From NCBI GenBank assembly GCA_028023455.1, contig JAQFVV010012396.1, positions 21,078,750 through 21,142,749 of the forward strand: a stretch of DNA of 64,000 nucleotides, written 5' to 3'. The DNA is from Epiperipatus broadwayi (taxonomy: Eukaryota > Onychophora > Udeonychophora > Euonychophora > Peripatidae). Each line of letters begins with the position of its first letter. Position 1 is the first letter of the stretch. Shown here one piece after another: positions 12,402-26,339 of the stretch. A program made the translations under genes and the position numbers. Below the pieces are notes generated by a model that searched no databases, was not told where the DNA came from, and saw nothing but the letters and a program-made list of their open reading frames with translations.

Positions 12402-13004
12402 TATATATCAAAATCTTAAATCCAATGTTCTTCATTTATTTATAATTCAGTAGAATCTATATTTATGTATAAGATAATATTTGTTTCTCACTATAAAATC
12501 TGCATGAGAATAAATACTAAGTTCAATTATTATTTAAATATATAAAAAAAAACTTGACAGTAAATTTTGAAATAATTATTGTATGAGCTTGAAAATAGGC
12601 TCATAAGTATTATTTGATAGAGTAATTTTTAGAAACATAACAATTTTTAATTAAAGAAATAGAATTAAAAATAATAATGATAAAAACCCAAATAATAAGT
12701 AATTATGTTCTCATATTAATAAATACCACGCATTATATTTGTATACATAAATGTATAAATTTATTTTATTTTAGTATAATTAACAAAAAAACTAGTTTGT
12801 TTTATAAATAACAATAGTTGCTTTGAGATTTCATTTCCTTAAAAAATAATAGATTGTTTAAATGTTTTTCAAATCTACAGTATTGGTTTTTTAAAGATCA
12901 GGAGGAATTAAGCTATAAATAAATTTTAAATATTTTTAAACAATAGGCTATGAAAAGAATTTTAATTATTTAGTAAAAATATTTGGTACTTGTCTTATAG
13001 ATAA
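11731..13004. other. AT-rich intergenic with a (TA)n tract
   Basis: The only clear feature is the (TA)n microsatellite at about 12368-12398. Nothing else was recognised. Confidence 0.5.
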
Positions 13005-13470
13005 AGATACTGTTTGATGGTGCTGTTTTCACGCTAAAACTATAAAATATGAACATTCACGGGCCATTGATTTCAATCATTTTGATGTGTTTTTTTGTAA
13101 TGCGAAAATAAAAACAAAACAAAATCTTTTTTTTTAAATATTATTTTTTATTAACATATACAAATTAAATGATAATAAAATGTAAAATAAAATAAACAAA
13201 TTACAATTTGATTTGTGTTTTTTATTTTGCTTTATTAGAAAAATCAATTTTCTATCTTATATTTTTTTACTGGGGTTACGTCTTTACCGCTATTTTTACT
13301 TCATATAGAATGACAACAAAAAGTAAAAGTTGTTATGGTTAGGTTCAGGGATAGTTTTAGGGTTAGATTTAGGGTTAGTTTTAGGGTTAGGTTTAGTGTT
13401 CTGTTGTTTGTAATGCTAAAATAAAAAATATCAAAATCGTATTTTTGTAAATTTTTTTTTTAGTACCATC
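13005..13470. repeat. MITE-like segment with TTAGGG-type degenerate repeats
   Basis: Several short runs of gttaggg, tttaggg and ttaggtt lie at 13336-13400, an interstitial telomere-like tract on the plus strand. Around it are two similar blocks, gtaatgcgaaaataaaaa (13098) and gtaatgctaaaataaaaa (13410), followed by T-rich runs. The left end (13018-13050), read on the minus strand, shares the gcacgaaaacggctccat-type tail of the SINE at 13880-14067. The element as a whole is unclassified. Confidence 0.5.
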
Positions 13471-13879
13471 TATTAATCCTGTTTATAATATATGCTTTTT
13501 ATGAAATTTACAAAAAAATCATGCATAATTGTACTCTTATTACTGGATATTTTTGTGTTACTGCTCTTTTTTACTTCAAAAATATACACATGGTAGAATC
13601 TTGTTTGTCTCATGGAATGTTACGAACAGTACGTTACTTGGCGCATTACCTAATTCCAACTCACTTTACACATATATCTTGTCAAAATTTTCCCAATTAA
13701 AACTTCAATACAGTACAGTGTAAAAAGTCTCATAATTATTACTTTACAAAATATGAACATTTCAATACTTTAAAATATAAAAAAAATCCAGTGAAAACAA
13801 CATTTCCATCCAATTCAAAAAACACACCCTCTCACAAGCCATAACCATTTTATAAACTGTGCGAATTTGGAAAATGTAT

Positions 13880-14067
13880 TTGCTGTGATGTGACATACAT
13901 GCTGTACTACGATGTGACATAGTGGCCTGCAATCTGTAGCACAACAAAAAAGTTGTATTATAAAAAATGCGGGTTCGAATGTCGGCCGCGGTAAACAACA
14001 TTTTTATGTGTTTTAGCACGAAAACGGCTCCATAGAGCGGCGTCTTTACATATAAGACTAGTACCAA
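13880..14067 (+). mobile_element. tRNA-derived SINE
   Basis: The stretch at 13920-13987 has a tRNA-like layout: a box-A-like tagtggcctgcaatctg and a box B, GGGTTCGAATGTC, at about 13970-13983. It is followed by a non-tRNA body ending in gcacgaaaacggctccat and cgtctttacatataagac. The same tail motif recurs in reverse near 13022-13050, so the 3' module is shared by two elements. The minus-strand frame over this region is not a gene. Confidence 0.65.
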
Positions 14068-14641
14068 ATATTTTTAGTTACTTACTAATGTTAATTACAT
14101 GTACAATTCTAAATGTTTCTTTGATTGAAAAATTTAAACTCCAATAATTAGAAGTATATAAAAATATTTTGTTGCAAAATTATTATTTTTGATTCATTCT
14201 CTTTCTGTCATGTCAAAATTTATTTTGATAAAGAAAAAAATAGTTGACTATATATGCTAAATCCCTTACAAACAGCATATTCAAGTGTGGGAAACCAACT
14301 TAAATTCTATAATGTAAATTTATATTTGCGTGAGTAAGAATGGCTTAATAAAAATGTTTTAAAAATCATTTCATTGGTTCTGCTGCTATTCTAAATAGAT
14401 GAAGTGTGTATTCTATTTCAAATAGTGTTAGTAAATTTAGGCATTAATTCTTTATAATGGCTGAATAAGACTGCTTTAAAAATCTCTTACCTGGATCTGC
14501 TATTGCTCTAAAAAGATTAAGTATAAACAGTCTTATGAACTTTAAACATTCATGAAACATTTTTAAAATCTATCTTTCGTGTTAAGTTGTGACTATGCCA
14601 AATAACACTAAAGACACTTCCAACAGAAATAAATATTCATG
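14068..14641. other. AT-rich intergenic, nothing recognised
   Basis: No coding, tRNA-like or inverted structure seen. Confidence 0.5.
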
Positions 14642-14702
14642 CTTTAATATATAGGGTATATGAGCACAGACTTTCACACGACCCACCATTCACCACTCTA
14701 TT
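14642..14702 (-). repeat. Isolated tRNA-like end of a hammerhead-SINE (family A)
   Basis: Reverse complement of 22946-23007: the shared words are the atatagggtatatgagcacagac start and the gacccaccaYtc block. It is the tRNA-like end of family A without the ribozyme part. Confidence 0.65.
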
Positions 14703-15317
14703 GCTCAGTCAATTCCTATATTCTCAGTTAAAAGAACATATTATTAGAATCCATGATATAAATTGTAAAATCTTTATAAAGAATTTATAAAATTTATATT
14801 TGATATAATAAATGTTTGTAAAATCAGCAACCATTTAAGATGGGTTCAACAAAGCACAAAATATATGACTTTCATTATTCAATTAAAGAACTAACATTTA
14901 TGGATTTTTTAAGTGGTAAATATTTACATTGCTTTCTTTTATTTTATTGGTATTTAAATTTCGTAGCTAAATGCACTGTAATATTTGAGTTAATTATTAT
15001 TATATGATGGGGTTGAGTTATTTTAGTACAACATTTAAAACTAAGATTGAAATTTAGGAAATATGATATCCAACTATAATTTTTATTATTGTAAAATATA
15101 TATATAATTTAATTATTTCTTCATTTTGTTTTTCATTATTAGATGAAGTTCTTATTTATAATTTAGCTTTTGAAATCTATTTGCTATGAAGAATAAAAAT
15201 TATCTTTTTAAAATAAAAAATATAAATTGTATTAAACTCCTATCTTTAAAATAATTTGATTAAAAAAATAAAATGGTAAATAACCAAAAACATTAAAAAA
15301 ATTTGATTATATGTATA
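14703..15317. other. AT-rich intergenic, nothing recognised
   Basis: No structure beyond general A+T richness. Confidence 0.5.
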
Positions 15318-15564
15318 TAATATTTACTGAGGCCATAACCTCGATAATATGCGTGTAAAAATGCGATAGTTGGGACCTCTACAGGTGTTTTAACCACAAG
15401 CTTACGCTATGGAAGAAAAGAGGGGAACCATAGCGTAAGCTGTGGTTAAAACACCTGTAGAGGTCCCTACTATAGCGTAAGCTTGTGGTTAAAACACCTG
15501 TAGAGGTCCCAACTATCGCATTTTTACACGCATGTTATCGAGGTTATGGCCTCAGTAAATATTA
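15318..15564. mobile_element. Fold-back element (element F, copy 2)
   Basis: The left arm (15318-15407) and right arm (about 15473-15564) are nearly perfect inverted repeats starting taatatttactgaggcc. Between them the inner end of the arm (the gcgtaagc...acctgtagaggtcccta piece) is repeated once more in the right-arm orientation (15432-15476), so the structure is arm, spacer, partial arm, complete arm. The arm equals the 85-bp block at 11077 and 57637. A hairpin-forming non-autonomous element is the natural reading. No transposase is visible. Confidence 0.85.
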
Positions 15565-15711
15565 CTTACGTAATCAATGTGCGTTTAATAAATTTATTAT
15601 ATGTATATATACATTAACAGCAAAAAGCTAAACTAGACAATAATTAATCAAAATTATACCAAATTTTTCTGCTTGTAGCACTGAAACCATTGGTTGTGTA
15701 TTAGAGTTTAT

Positions 15712-15770
15712 TTTCTTGGCCAGTCTGGTTGAGTTGTGAATTTGGGATAATTTTGATATACATATTATAC
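15712..15770. repeat. Short dispersed repeat shared with 40756-40800
   Basis: The words ttttcttggc, agtctggttgagtt and atttgggataatttt occur in the same order and spacing in both places. Family unknown. The minus-strand frame at 15628-15813 over it is not supported as a gene. Confidence 0.6.
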
Positions 15771-17419
15771 CACCTGAATAGGATCTTCTAAACGAATACA
15801 GGAGCATACACAATTAAAAAAAAATTTATATATTAAATCTTGACTCATTATCTTGCTCAAAAAATTATTAGTCATCATATATATATGTAAACATATAGTT
15901 CAATAAAAATATCAATGAATAAACAATAAATAACACTTTGACATCTATAACTCTTTGTATATGTGGATGTAACTAATATTTATAATAATTAATATGTTTA
16001 GTAACAATGATAATTGATTAATGAAACCTCATAAAGATACCTAACTACCAGTAAATTAATTGGATAACAATGGGAATAGATATTACATTGTTCAACAAAA
16101 TGATTTAAGGGGTTTGTGACTTGTTAGCAAAATAAAAGATATTGGAATTGTTTTTTTAAAAAGTGTATTTTCTTATATATACTTGTTTACTGCAGGAGAA
16201 AATTAAATTTTTAACAAAGATTATTTCATTACAAGGGTAATAATCTACATCTATAAAATTTTATATAAAGACACTCTATCTCATGGTCACTTAAAAAAAG
16301 TTGATGTTTATTTTTCAGACAAATAAAATGTAAATCTATGGCTTAGCAATGACCAAATCGTTTTTAGAACTCATGTTCCAAAATTATTTTATTTCACCAA
16401 AAATGTTTAAAGAATGTCTTTCAGACTTCAACTATGTGTATATATAGTAGAGAATATAATTATCTAATAATAATAAAGAAATTAAGGAATAATGCTAATA
16501 TTTGAAGGCAAGGAATTATTTATAAATGAACATCAGTCTCTTAATTTTATTTATCTTCATTACAACATTGTGACATTACCTATTGGATTATTTTGTGCTT
16601 ACTAGCCAGATTTCTGATGAATAGATAGATCCTCAGTTTGAATGCACATCTCTATATTTAAAGATTATCACATAACATGAGGAATAAAGCATAGTTATTT
16701 CCTTAAGGAATTAAAATAATACAATTTCACAGATATTTTAAAATGAAAACTTAACGGTATTCAACACACAGTGTAAATACAACTGTGGGTAATAACTGGA
16801 TAAATAGATTACTATCAACAAAAGCTCTTGATATAAAAGTATACCATCTTCTAATGGAAAGTTTAGTGAAGTTTTTATATTATTGTGTTTTCTATTAGGA
16901 TATTTTATTAAATATAAAATATTTATTAAATATTTACTTATTGAGTAACTCACATTTATAATGAATTATTAAGTTCTACTCTGGAATTTTACATTGTTGA
17001 TTTAAAAATTATTTATATTACTTTTGTCTCTTAATAAGGGTCCTTGGTGCCATATTGAATTTTAAAAAAACTGACTTGAGATACAATTTTCACAGTAACT
17101 TCAGTTTTAATAGAGTTAGAGCAAAAAACTTTACACTGATAGAAACTAGAAAAACTAAGGAAAACAATAAGGCTAAGCCAAGTAGTGATTACCATTAAAA
17201 AAACAAGTAAAAAAAATAAATTTCAACATCTGAAATAATTATTACTTTATTGTTTGTTCATAATTTCTAATTTATCATTAATTAAGTTTAAATTACATCT
17301 TCATTAAAAATTTCTTTGCATTGCTCACAAAATTCTCAAACCATATATATTACTTCATACCTGAGATAATCCATAGCTTCAGAATATACAAAAACAGTCA
17401 CATAACAATTTATTTTTAT
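15771..17419. other. AT-rich intergenic, nothing recognised
   Basis: No repeat family, tRNA-like block or coding similarity found. Confidence 0.5.
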
Positions 17420-17525
17420 CTTTTTTTTTCCATATGTCAAAGCATCAGCTGTGAAGCGAACCTGCAAACCCAGAACAACTGCTTGTAAGGCAGCTTTGCT
17501 GACCACTCCACCACCAATGCTTGAC
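17420..17525 (-). mobile_element. Short tRNA-only SINE, copy S1
   Basis: Read on the minus strand: a box A in a ggtggtgg...gtcagc context, a ctgccttacaagcag arm, a box-B block (AGGTTCGCTTC), then gatgctttgacatatgg and an A-rich tail (the plus-strand T run at 17421-17429). Four other copies lie at 23278-23384, 37545-37645, 44903-45010 and 63746-63855. Confidence 0.8.
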
Positions 17526-18282
<757 letters not shown>

Positions 18283-20142
18283 AACCATTACTTGTTATAC
18301 AAATACAGTCATGCAAGTGCAAATACAAACACACTAATACATATATAAACAGTCTAATAAGTTATTAAACCTTTTGAGAATCATTATGTCTATAAAATAA
18401 GATGATCTCAAACTTGGATCAGAGCCCCAAAATTATATTGTACATAAACCATATTTGAATACAAATATAATTTATATACTACCCACACTAATACAAACAT
18501 GAACACATTTATGAATTATAATTTGTAAAAGTAATAAAACTATGTAAATAATAAGTTACAAGGTGAAGTATAAACAAGAATTTTATTTCAATATGTAAAT
18601 AATAGAAAAATTTAGAATACTATGCAAATAAAATAAAATAAAATTGAATACTTATGTGCCTCAAAATTACATTATACATAAACCACCACATTATATTGCA
18701 ATATCAGTATAATTTATAAACTATACACACTAATACAAATGCAAACACATTAATAAACACATTAATAAATTATAATTTATCAAATAATGAAAAATATTAA
18801 AATAATACTATTCAAATAATAGAAAAAATTAAAATAAAAAAAAATTGAATACTTACAATATTACATTTTTATCAGAATGAAGGCCAAAACAAAAATTGTG
18901 CCTTTGTCTTCTTCATGCAAACTAGTAAACTGAGCAGAAAATTTTAAAAATCAAATGAACCTATTAAGAAAAATATTAAGAAATCTAAATTGTGTCTAAT
19001 TTTAACATATGATATGCCATTTTAAAAAAAGAATTCATGACATCATGCTTATATTTTTCATGCAATTTTAAAAAGAATACAAAATTTCAATGAATCAGCT
19101 GCTGCTATTGGCTATCACACTTCAACTGCTCAATCCATTAAGAATAAATGATAAAAAACATAAACATAACTAAGAAAAAATACTTTTAATCATTCCAAAG
19201 TATAGTTATATCAATTCAAGCATATATAATTAACTTATTTAGATTTTTCATATATTTATTAATAAGTTAAAGCTTTTATTTTATATCTTTCTATTTAGAT
19301 TTCATTATAAACACATATATTTTCCCTTAGATATAAATATGAGTCTGTTGTTCCACATCACTATAAGTCTAAACATTTGATGCAAATATTTCATAAGAAA
19401 CTCTATTTATTCATCATATTCTTAATTATATTCTTAATATTATTTACAGATTGTTTCTTGGTTGTAAATAGTCTATTATTATTAATATTATGCAGTATTG
19501 ATCCAGGGTATTAATTACTCTATTAATCAATATAATCATTATAAATAGCATTCAAGAAATACAAATTGTTTAGTATCCAAAGTATTATATTTATATTACA
19601 TTTTAGGACCTAGCATTAAGTACTAATCCATCCGTCATAATATTGTGTCGGTATAAGTGGGAAAATTCAGCCAAAATATATAAGGTCTTTTTTATCTTGA
19701 TAAAATCTATCTTATTTACTGTAAAACTTAATTCAAGTTTAATCCAATTCTCAGGAAATCCACCATATTTACCACATTTATACCAATAGATGTTTATATG
19801 TTTTTATATGGATAATGAAAAGAGAGAATTTGAATAAGTAAAGGCATTTTAAGTTAATCTTTTTAAAACCAACAACAAATAGATTTATATTAATGAGTGT
19901 TATTAATTATTTATAGTAATATTATTTATATTTACAGTTTCAATATATTTATGTAGATATGATAAAAGTATGAGTGAAATTTTGAATAGAAATGAAAATG
20001 TCTGTAGTCTAATTTGAGAACTATTTTTATTGAAAATTTCAAATGTTTAAGTTTTAGGAGACTATAATTTAGCAATTGATGATATTCTTTGCAAGTGCTG
20101 GAAACCTTATGCCATGCTTTCAATAAATAAAAGATGAATAAT
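18283..20142. other. AT-rich intergenic with weak internal duplication
   Basis: Sentences such as 'cccYaaaattatattgtacataaaccatat' and 'cacactaatacaaa...aaacacattaa' recur at about 18425-18520 and 18660-18775, so an old tandem duplication of roughly 235 bp is likely. Otherwise nothing recognised. Confidence 0.45.
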
Positions 20143-20302
20143 GAAGCAGTCAATCTTAACCCAAGATTGAGCTTCATGATTCTATCTATTAACCTATGTT
20201 CAAACCCTTATCTCATCCCGCTCCTTTAGTCATGTGTATATATTTTATGTATATATTTGAGATGAGCACCTAAAAGTTATAAAATTTTTACTTTTCAATA
20301 TC
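20143..20302 (+). mobile_element. tRNA-derived SINE, family C, copy 1
   Basis: Shares about 155 bp with the reverse complement of 28840-28996. Shared words include gcagtcaatctta, cctRtgttcaaaccct and tgagatgMgcacctaaaa. TGTTCAAACCC is a good box B, and a box-A-like stretch lies 45 bp upstream. The 3' end is A/T-rich. Confidence 0.65.
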
Positions 20303-20353
20303 ATTTTTTTATTATTAATTGTTTTTTATTAAATTAGGATAGTATATATTTTT

Positions 20354-20356
<3 letters not shown>

Positions 20357-20429
<73 letters not shown>
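20357..20429. repeat. (TA)n microsatellite
   Basis: About 36 TA units. It directly abuts the 3' side of the PLE-2-type remnant PLE-3. Confidence 0.95.
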
Positions 20430-20432
<3 letters not shown>

Positions 20433-20482
20433 TTCTTATTATTATTCTTTTTGGATATTCCATGTGGTAAAATAGCTAAATA

Positions 20483-20525
20483 GTTGACATTTCAGTACAA
20501 TAACAAGTACCTTTTTCAAAGCATT
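20483..20525 (-). ncRNA. Degenerate hammerhead-ribozyme-like motif in the PLE-3 tail
   Basis: On the minus strand the order is CTTTGAAA (in the place of CTGATGA), a possible 4-5 bp stem II made of GGTAC and GTACT, then GAAA and a TGTC cleavage-like end. PLEs are known to carry hammerheads in the region just after the coding sequence, so the place fits. The core has at least three changes and stem I is unclear, so it would not be active. Confidence 0.35.
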
Positions 20526-20703
20526 CTCTTTCTCAAATCATATGAATGTGTGTGAGATTTGAAATCGTTTTTATCTTTTTGTTTTTCCTCATATTTAAAT
20601 TCTATTGGTTGAGACATTTTAAATTTTATTTTTTCCTCCAATAGCTTCTTCCAAATGTTGTTAATCTTCTTTAATTCACACCTTTGTTTATGCTGTTGTG
20701 TCT

Positions 20704-20955
20704 TTAAAAAATCTCTATAGCTTCTCTTAGCAATCTCTGGTCATATTGTTCAATTTTTGATAGAATATTTGTTTTATTAAAATTGATATCATGATTAGTT
20801 AATTTTTTGTGAGAATAAATAGCTAATGAATTGGATTTTTCTCTGACTGCCAAAATGTGTTTTTCCTTTCTAATATTTGTTCTACGATTAGTCTGTCCAA
20901 TATATGTATGTGAATAGACTCTACATAGAATTTCATATACACCACGACACTTCAA
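20704..20955 (-). pseudogene. PLE-3 GIY-YIG endonuclease fragment
   Basis: 83 codons. GVYEILCR gives the GIY strand and HTYIGQTNRR the YIG strand, with the conserved Arg after it. KEKHILAVREKSNSLAIYSH covers the helix that contains the conserved His/Glu region, and LLREAIEIF is the last helix. The frame continues upstream without a Met to about 20996 (PLPKDKIFLKCRG). The full PLE protein would have an RT domain several hundred residues upstream, which is absent. Confidence 0.75.
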
Positions 20956-21000
20956 AAAAATTTTGTCTTTAGGAAGTGGAAATATTAAAAAAAAAAAATT

Positions 21001-22662
21001 AATGGTGTTGAACTTGGAGAAAGATAGTGGTAAGGATTGAATGATCCAAAGGTATCAACTAGCCAACTTAACTCATATTCATAAGTAGATTGAATCTATA
21101 TACCTTGCTTTTAGTTCAATATTACTTTTGTTATAAACTTATAAATCATGAATTTAAAATATAATAATTATAATTACTTCTAAATCTAAATTCCTTTGAA
21201 ATTTTTTAAGCCTATCAATTAAATTAGATAAATTAAACAAATGTTCATTGCTCTATTTAAAATCAGTAATTTAAATTTTAAAACAAAATCATATGCAGGA
21301 GATAAGGCAGGTTTTTTTGTCTAACCTAACATTACAGGATTGGGGGAAAATATTTTAAAGTTTACAATTCTTTAAAAAATTTACTTGAGCCTTTAAAGAC
21401 TCTATTTTATTAGACACATTAATCATTTTTTTAATATCTCTAACTTTTGCAAAAAAAAAAAAATTATTGAATATTATTTGCCACATATTATTAAATTAAA
21501 ACAATTGACAATATTACAAATGTATACTCAAATAAAATAATTTGTAATAAATATACTTTAGCATAATTCAAAGCAGTTTAATTACTCTTTGAATTAAATT
21601 CAGCAAGTTGATGTATACAGACACTATTTAAGAAATTTGTATATTTTAATAATGTTTTTATTGAATATAATTTGAATATGTTAAATTAATTTGACATTAT
21701 AATAATATTATAAACATCTTCCAGTACTTAATTTTAAATTTGGAATAATTCATTTAATTGTAAAATTATAGATAGGGGTGAATTGGTTAAATTAAAACTT
21801 AGGTGTAGTACATTCATGGTTAGAAAAGTCAAGAAATATGGTTAGATGATCTAAAAAATTGATCATACATATAATATATTAATAATGAAGATATATAACC
21901 ACTTCAAAGGTAATTGCATTTTGGTGAATATTATGTAAGAAATATATGAAGAGCAAGGGTAAACAAACTTTGAGCACATTATTACAAGAAAATTATTGTG
22001 TGTATTATTAAAACTAATATAGAGAATAGTTAAACAGATGAATATAGCTGATCAAAATACAAAATTATAAAAACAAGGCATAAGATCCAATTATTGTAAG
22101 AAGAGAAGTGATAGTATTGACAAAATTTAAAATGCAGCTTGATTATAAAAGCCAATAAAGAAAATAAATTGACTTTATTAAAATCTTTTACAATGAATTT
22201 GATTATAATTTAATTGTGACTATAGATCTTGTTATATTAAAAAAAAATTCTTTCTTCGTAAGATCAAAGTTGAAAATATTAAATACAATGGGGATGATAA
22301 AATGTAGCTAAGCATTGTAGTCATACAAAAAGGAAAGGTGTATGCTGGAAAGGTTAAAAATTAGAAACAATATTTCAAATAATTAGTCTAAAAATGTAGC
22401 ATGTAATATATATGATTTTTTTTGTATTTTATAAATTGGTTTCTATAATTATTAGTAAACTTTTTATTTTTTCATTCTTGTTTTCTTTCTTTTTTTACAG
22501 AATTAAAGTAATCAAACGTCATTATGAATATTTATTGCTGCTGATGACGATAAATTCAAAGATATAAAATTGTAATCATTCAGACTTTTAAATTATTTAA
22601 AGATATGAATAGTTTTATAATTCAAGTTTATATTCATATAATACATATATAAATATAATTAG
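21001..22662. other. AT-rich intergenic, nothing recognised
   Basis: No coding similarity, tRNA-like block or repeat match found. Confidence 0.5.
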
Positions 22663-23007
22663 GTCAACATGGGTGTGACAAGAATCTCGGCCTTAGGGTG
22701 GCCTTTGAGCATTCCTTCATCAGATTTTTAATTGGATGGACAGTTGAAGAGTTGGAGTGTGTAGTAGATTGGAGCCTGTTCATTAAAATATGAAGATTGT
22801 CTATCTTAATATATATCTGAGCACTTATAGTATATATGTGTGGGAGATGATAATCTGAACCAACTGATGATTGCTTGTTTAGCATGAAATACGTATATTG
22901 GTGATTATTTATCTTTTCAACATATATGTGCTTAAGTGTATCAGTGTTATTAAATAGAGTGGAGAGTGGTGGGTCATGTAAAAGTCTGTGCTCATATACC
23001 CTATATA
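22663..23007 (+). mobile_element. Hammerhead-SINE, family A, copy A1
   Basis: Order on the plus strand: a body shared with 34.9-35.3 and 39.3-40.2 kb (ggtcaacatggg..., catcagatttt..., gttggag..., gcctgttcattaaaatat), a short (TA) piece, a hammerhead ribozyme at 22849-22909, then a tRNA-like end (about 22945-23000). It starts 5'-truncated within the body. The minus-strand frame at 22664-22885 is a shadow. Confidence 0.8.
22849..22909 (+). ncRNA. Hammerhead ribozyme, type I, intact core (HHR-A1)
   Basis: Stem I is 5 bp (ACCAA 22859-22863 with TTGGT 22898-22902), extended by a 7-bp outer helix (GATAATC 22849-22855 with GATTATT 22903-22909, one G-U). A 3-nt TGA bulge lies between. The core CTGATGA is at 22864-22870 and GAAA at 22886-22889. 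Stem II is TGCT/AGCA. Stem III is only 2 bp (AT...AT, loop ACGT) and the cleavage triplet is ATA with A17 at 22897. All core positions agree with the hammerhead consensus. Such a short stem III is known from PLE- and retrozyme-borne hammerheads, which work best as dimers. Confidence 0.85.
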
Positions 23008-23262
23008 TTACATATATAAATATAGTATATGCATTTGTAATGTTAAAAATGTTTTATAAGAAACTTTGACCACAATATGTTGTAGAAATTTATCGTTAAA
23101 AGTTGATGAAAGAAAATACTTAAGCAACTTATAAGTTGCTTAATATGTTTTATACTAAATCACAAAAATGAGCACCAATATTTATTTATCTATGTTTGTA
23201 TACATTTAATATTATAATAGAAAAACTCCATACCTTTAACGAAATGTTGAATTTTTCTAAAG

Positions 23263-23399
23263 AAATATATTACTTTTTTTTCTAAATGTCATAGCATCGG
23301 ACGGGAAGCGAACCCACAACCGTCTGCAACCAACTACTTGCTTACAAGGCAGCTGCGATGACCTCTCGCCTAACAACGCTTGACAAATATATTACTTTT
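23263..23399 (-). mobile_element. Short tRNA-only SINE, copy S2, with 15-bp TSD
   Basis: The perfect direct repeat aaatatattactttt lies at 23263-23277 and 23385-23399. Between them is a 107-bp element. On the minus strand it has a tRNA-like region (box-A side gaggtcatcgcagctgcc, box B GGGTTCGCTTCCC) followed directly by gatgctatgacatttag and A-rich sequence. There is no non-tRNA body. Confidence 0.9.
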
Positions 23400-25821
<2,422 letters not shown>

Positions 25822-25879
25822 TTTACTGGTCAAAACATGTTTATCCATCTAACATGAGCTGGAAATCACAAAATGTACT

Positions 25880-25985
25880 TCAAACCCAATCAAGCTCATG
25901 ATTTATATCAAGGACCAGCCTGAATTCGAACCCACTCTCTTATCCCCAGATCCAACACCTAATGAATAACATAATAGTGATGACA
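25880..25985 (-). repeat. Possible tRNA-derived SINE fragment
   Basis: On the minus strand GGGTTCGAATTC (about 25925-25936) fits box B. A ggtgttggatctgggg stretch 30 nt upstream could be a diverged box A. No second copy is seen in the window. Confidence 0.4.
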
Positions 25986-26339
25986 CATGAGAATTAATTT
26001 TAATCTGGCCCACTAGCAAAGTGTGAGAAGACAATGAGACATCTAATAACTATGGCTAAACTAAAAAATATATAAACATGGCTGTACTTTTGGAAGTGGA
26101 GAAAAGAGGAATTTGAACTACTAAAATAAGTTAGACAATAAAAGTATAGTTTAATATAATGACAAATTATTATACATTATGTCTTAATTGTATACATTAG
26201 TGCGTGCATGAAGGAGCAAGCGATAGATGATTTCATCATGTCATTCACACTATATTTCTCATATGCTCTTTATTAGCTAAATAATATATTATGAATAAAC
26301 ACACATCTTTGGTGGGTCCAATATTAAGATGCTAATCAA

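Larger units (their letters stand above)
20440..21000 (-). mobile_element. Penelope-like element remnant PLE-3 (3' end)
   Basis: The minus strand carries the GIY-YIG nuclease end of a PLE (20704-20955 plus about 40 bp upstream), then a non-coding tail to the (TA)n tract at 20429. It belongs to a different lineage from PLE-1 and PLE-2: the residues around the nuclease motifs (GVYEILC, TYIGQTNR) are not those of the other two. No RT domain is visible upstream, so it is 5'-truncated. A degenerate hammerhead-like motif lies in its tail. Confidence 0.7.

Noticed and set aside
13336-13400. Telomere or chromosome end
   Set aside because: The TTAGGG-like units are few, irregular and embedded in ordinary sequence; an interstitial simple repeat within a MITE-like element is enough.
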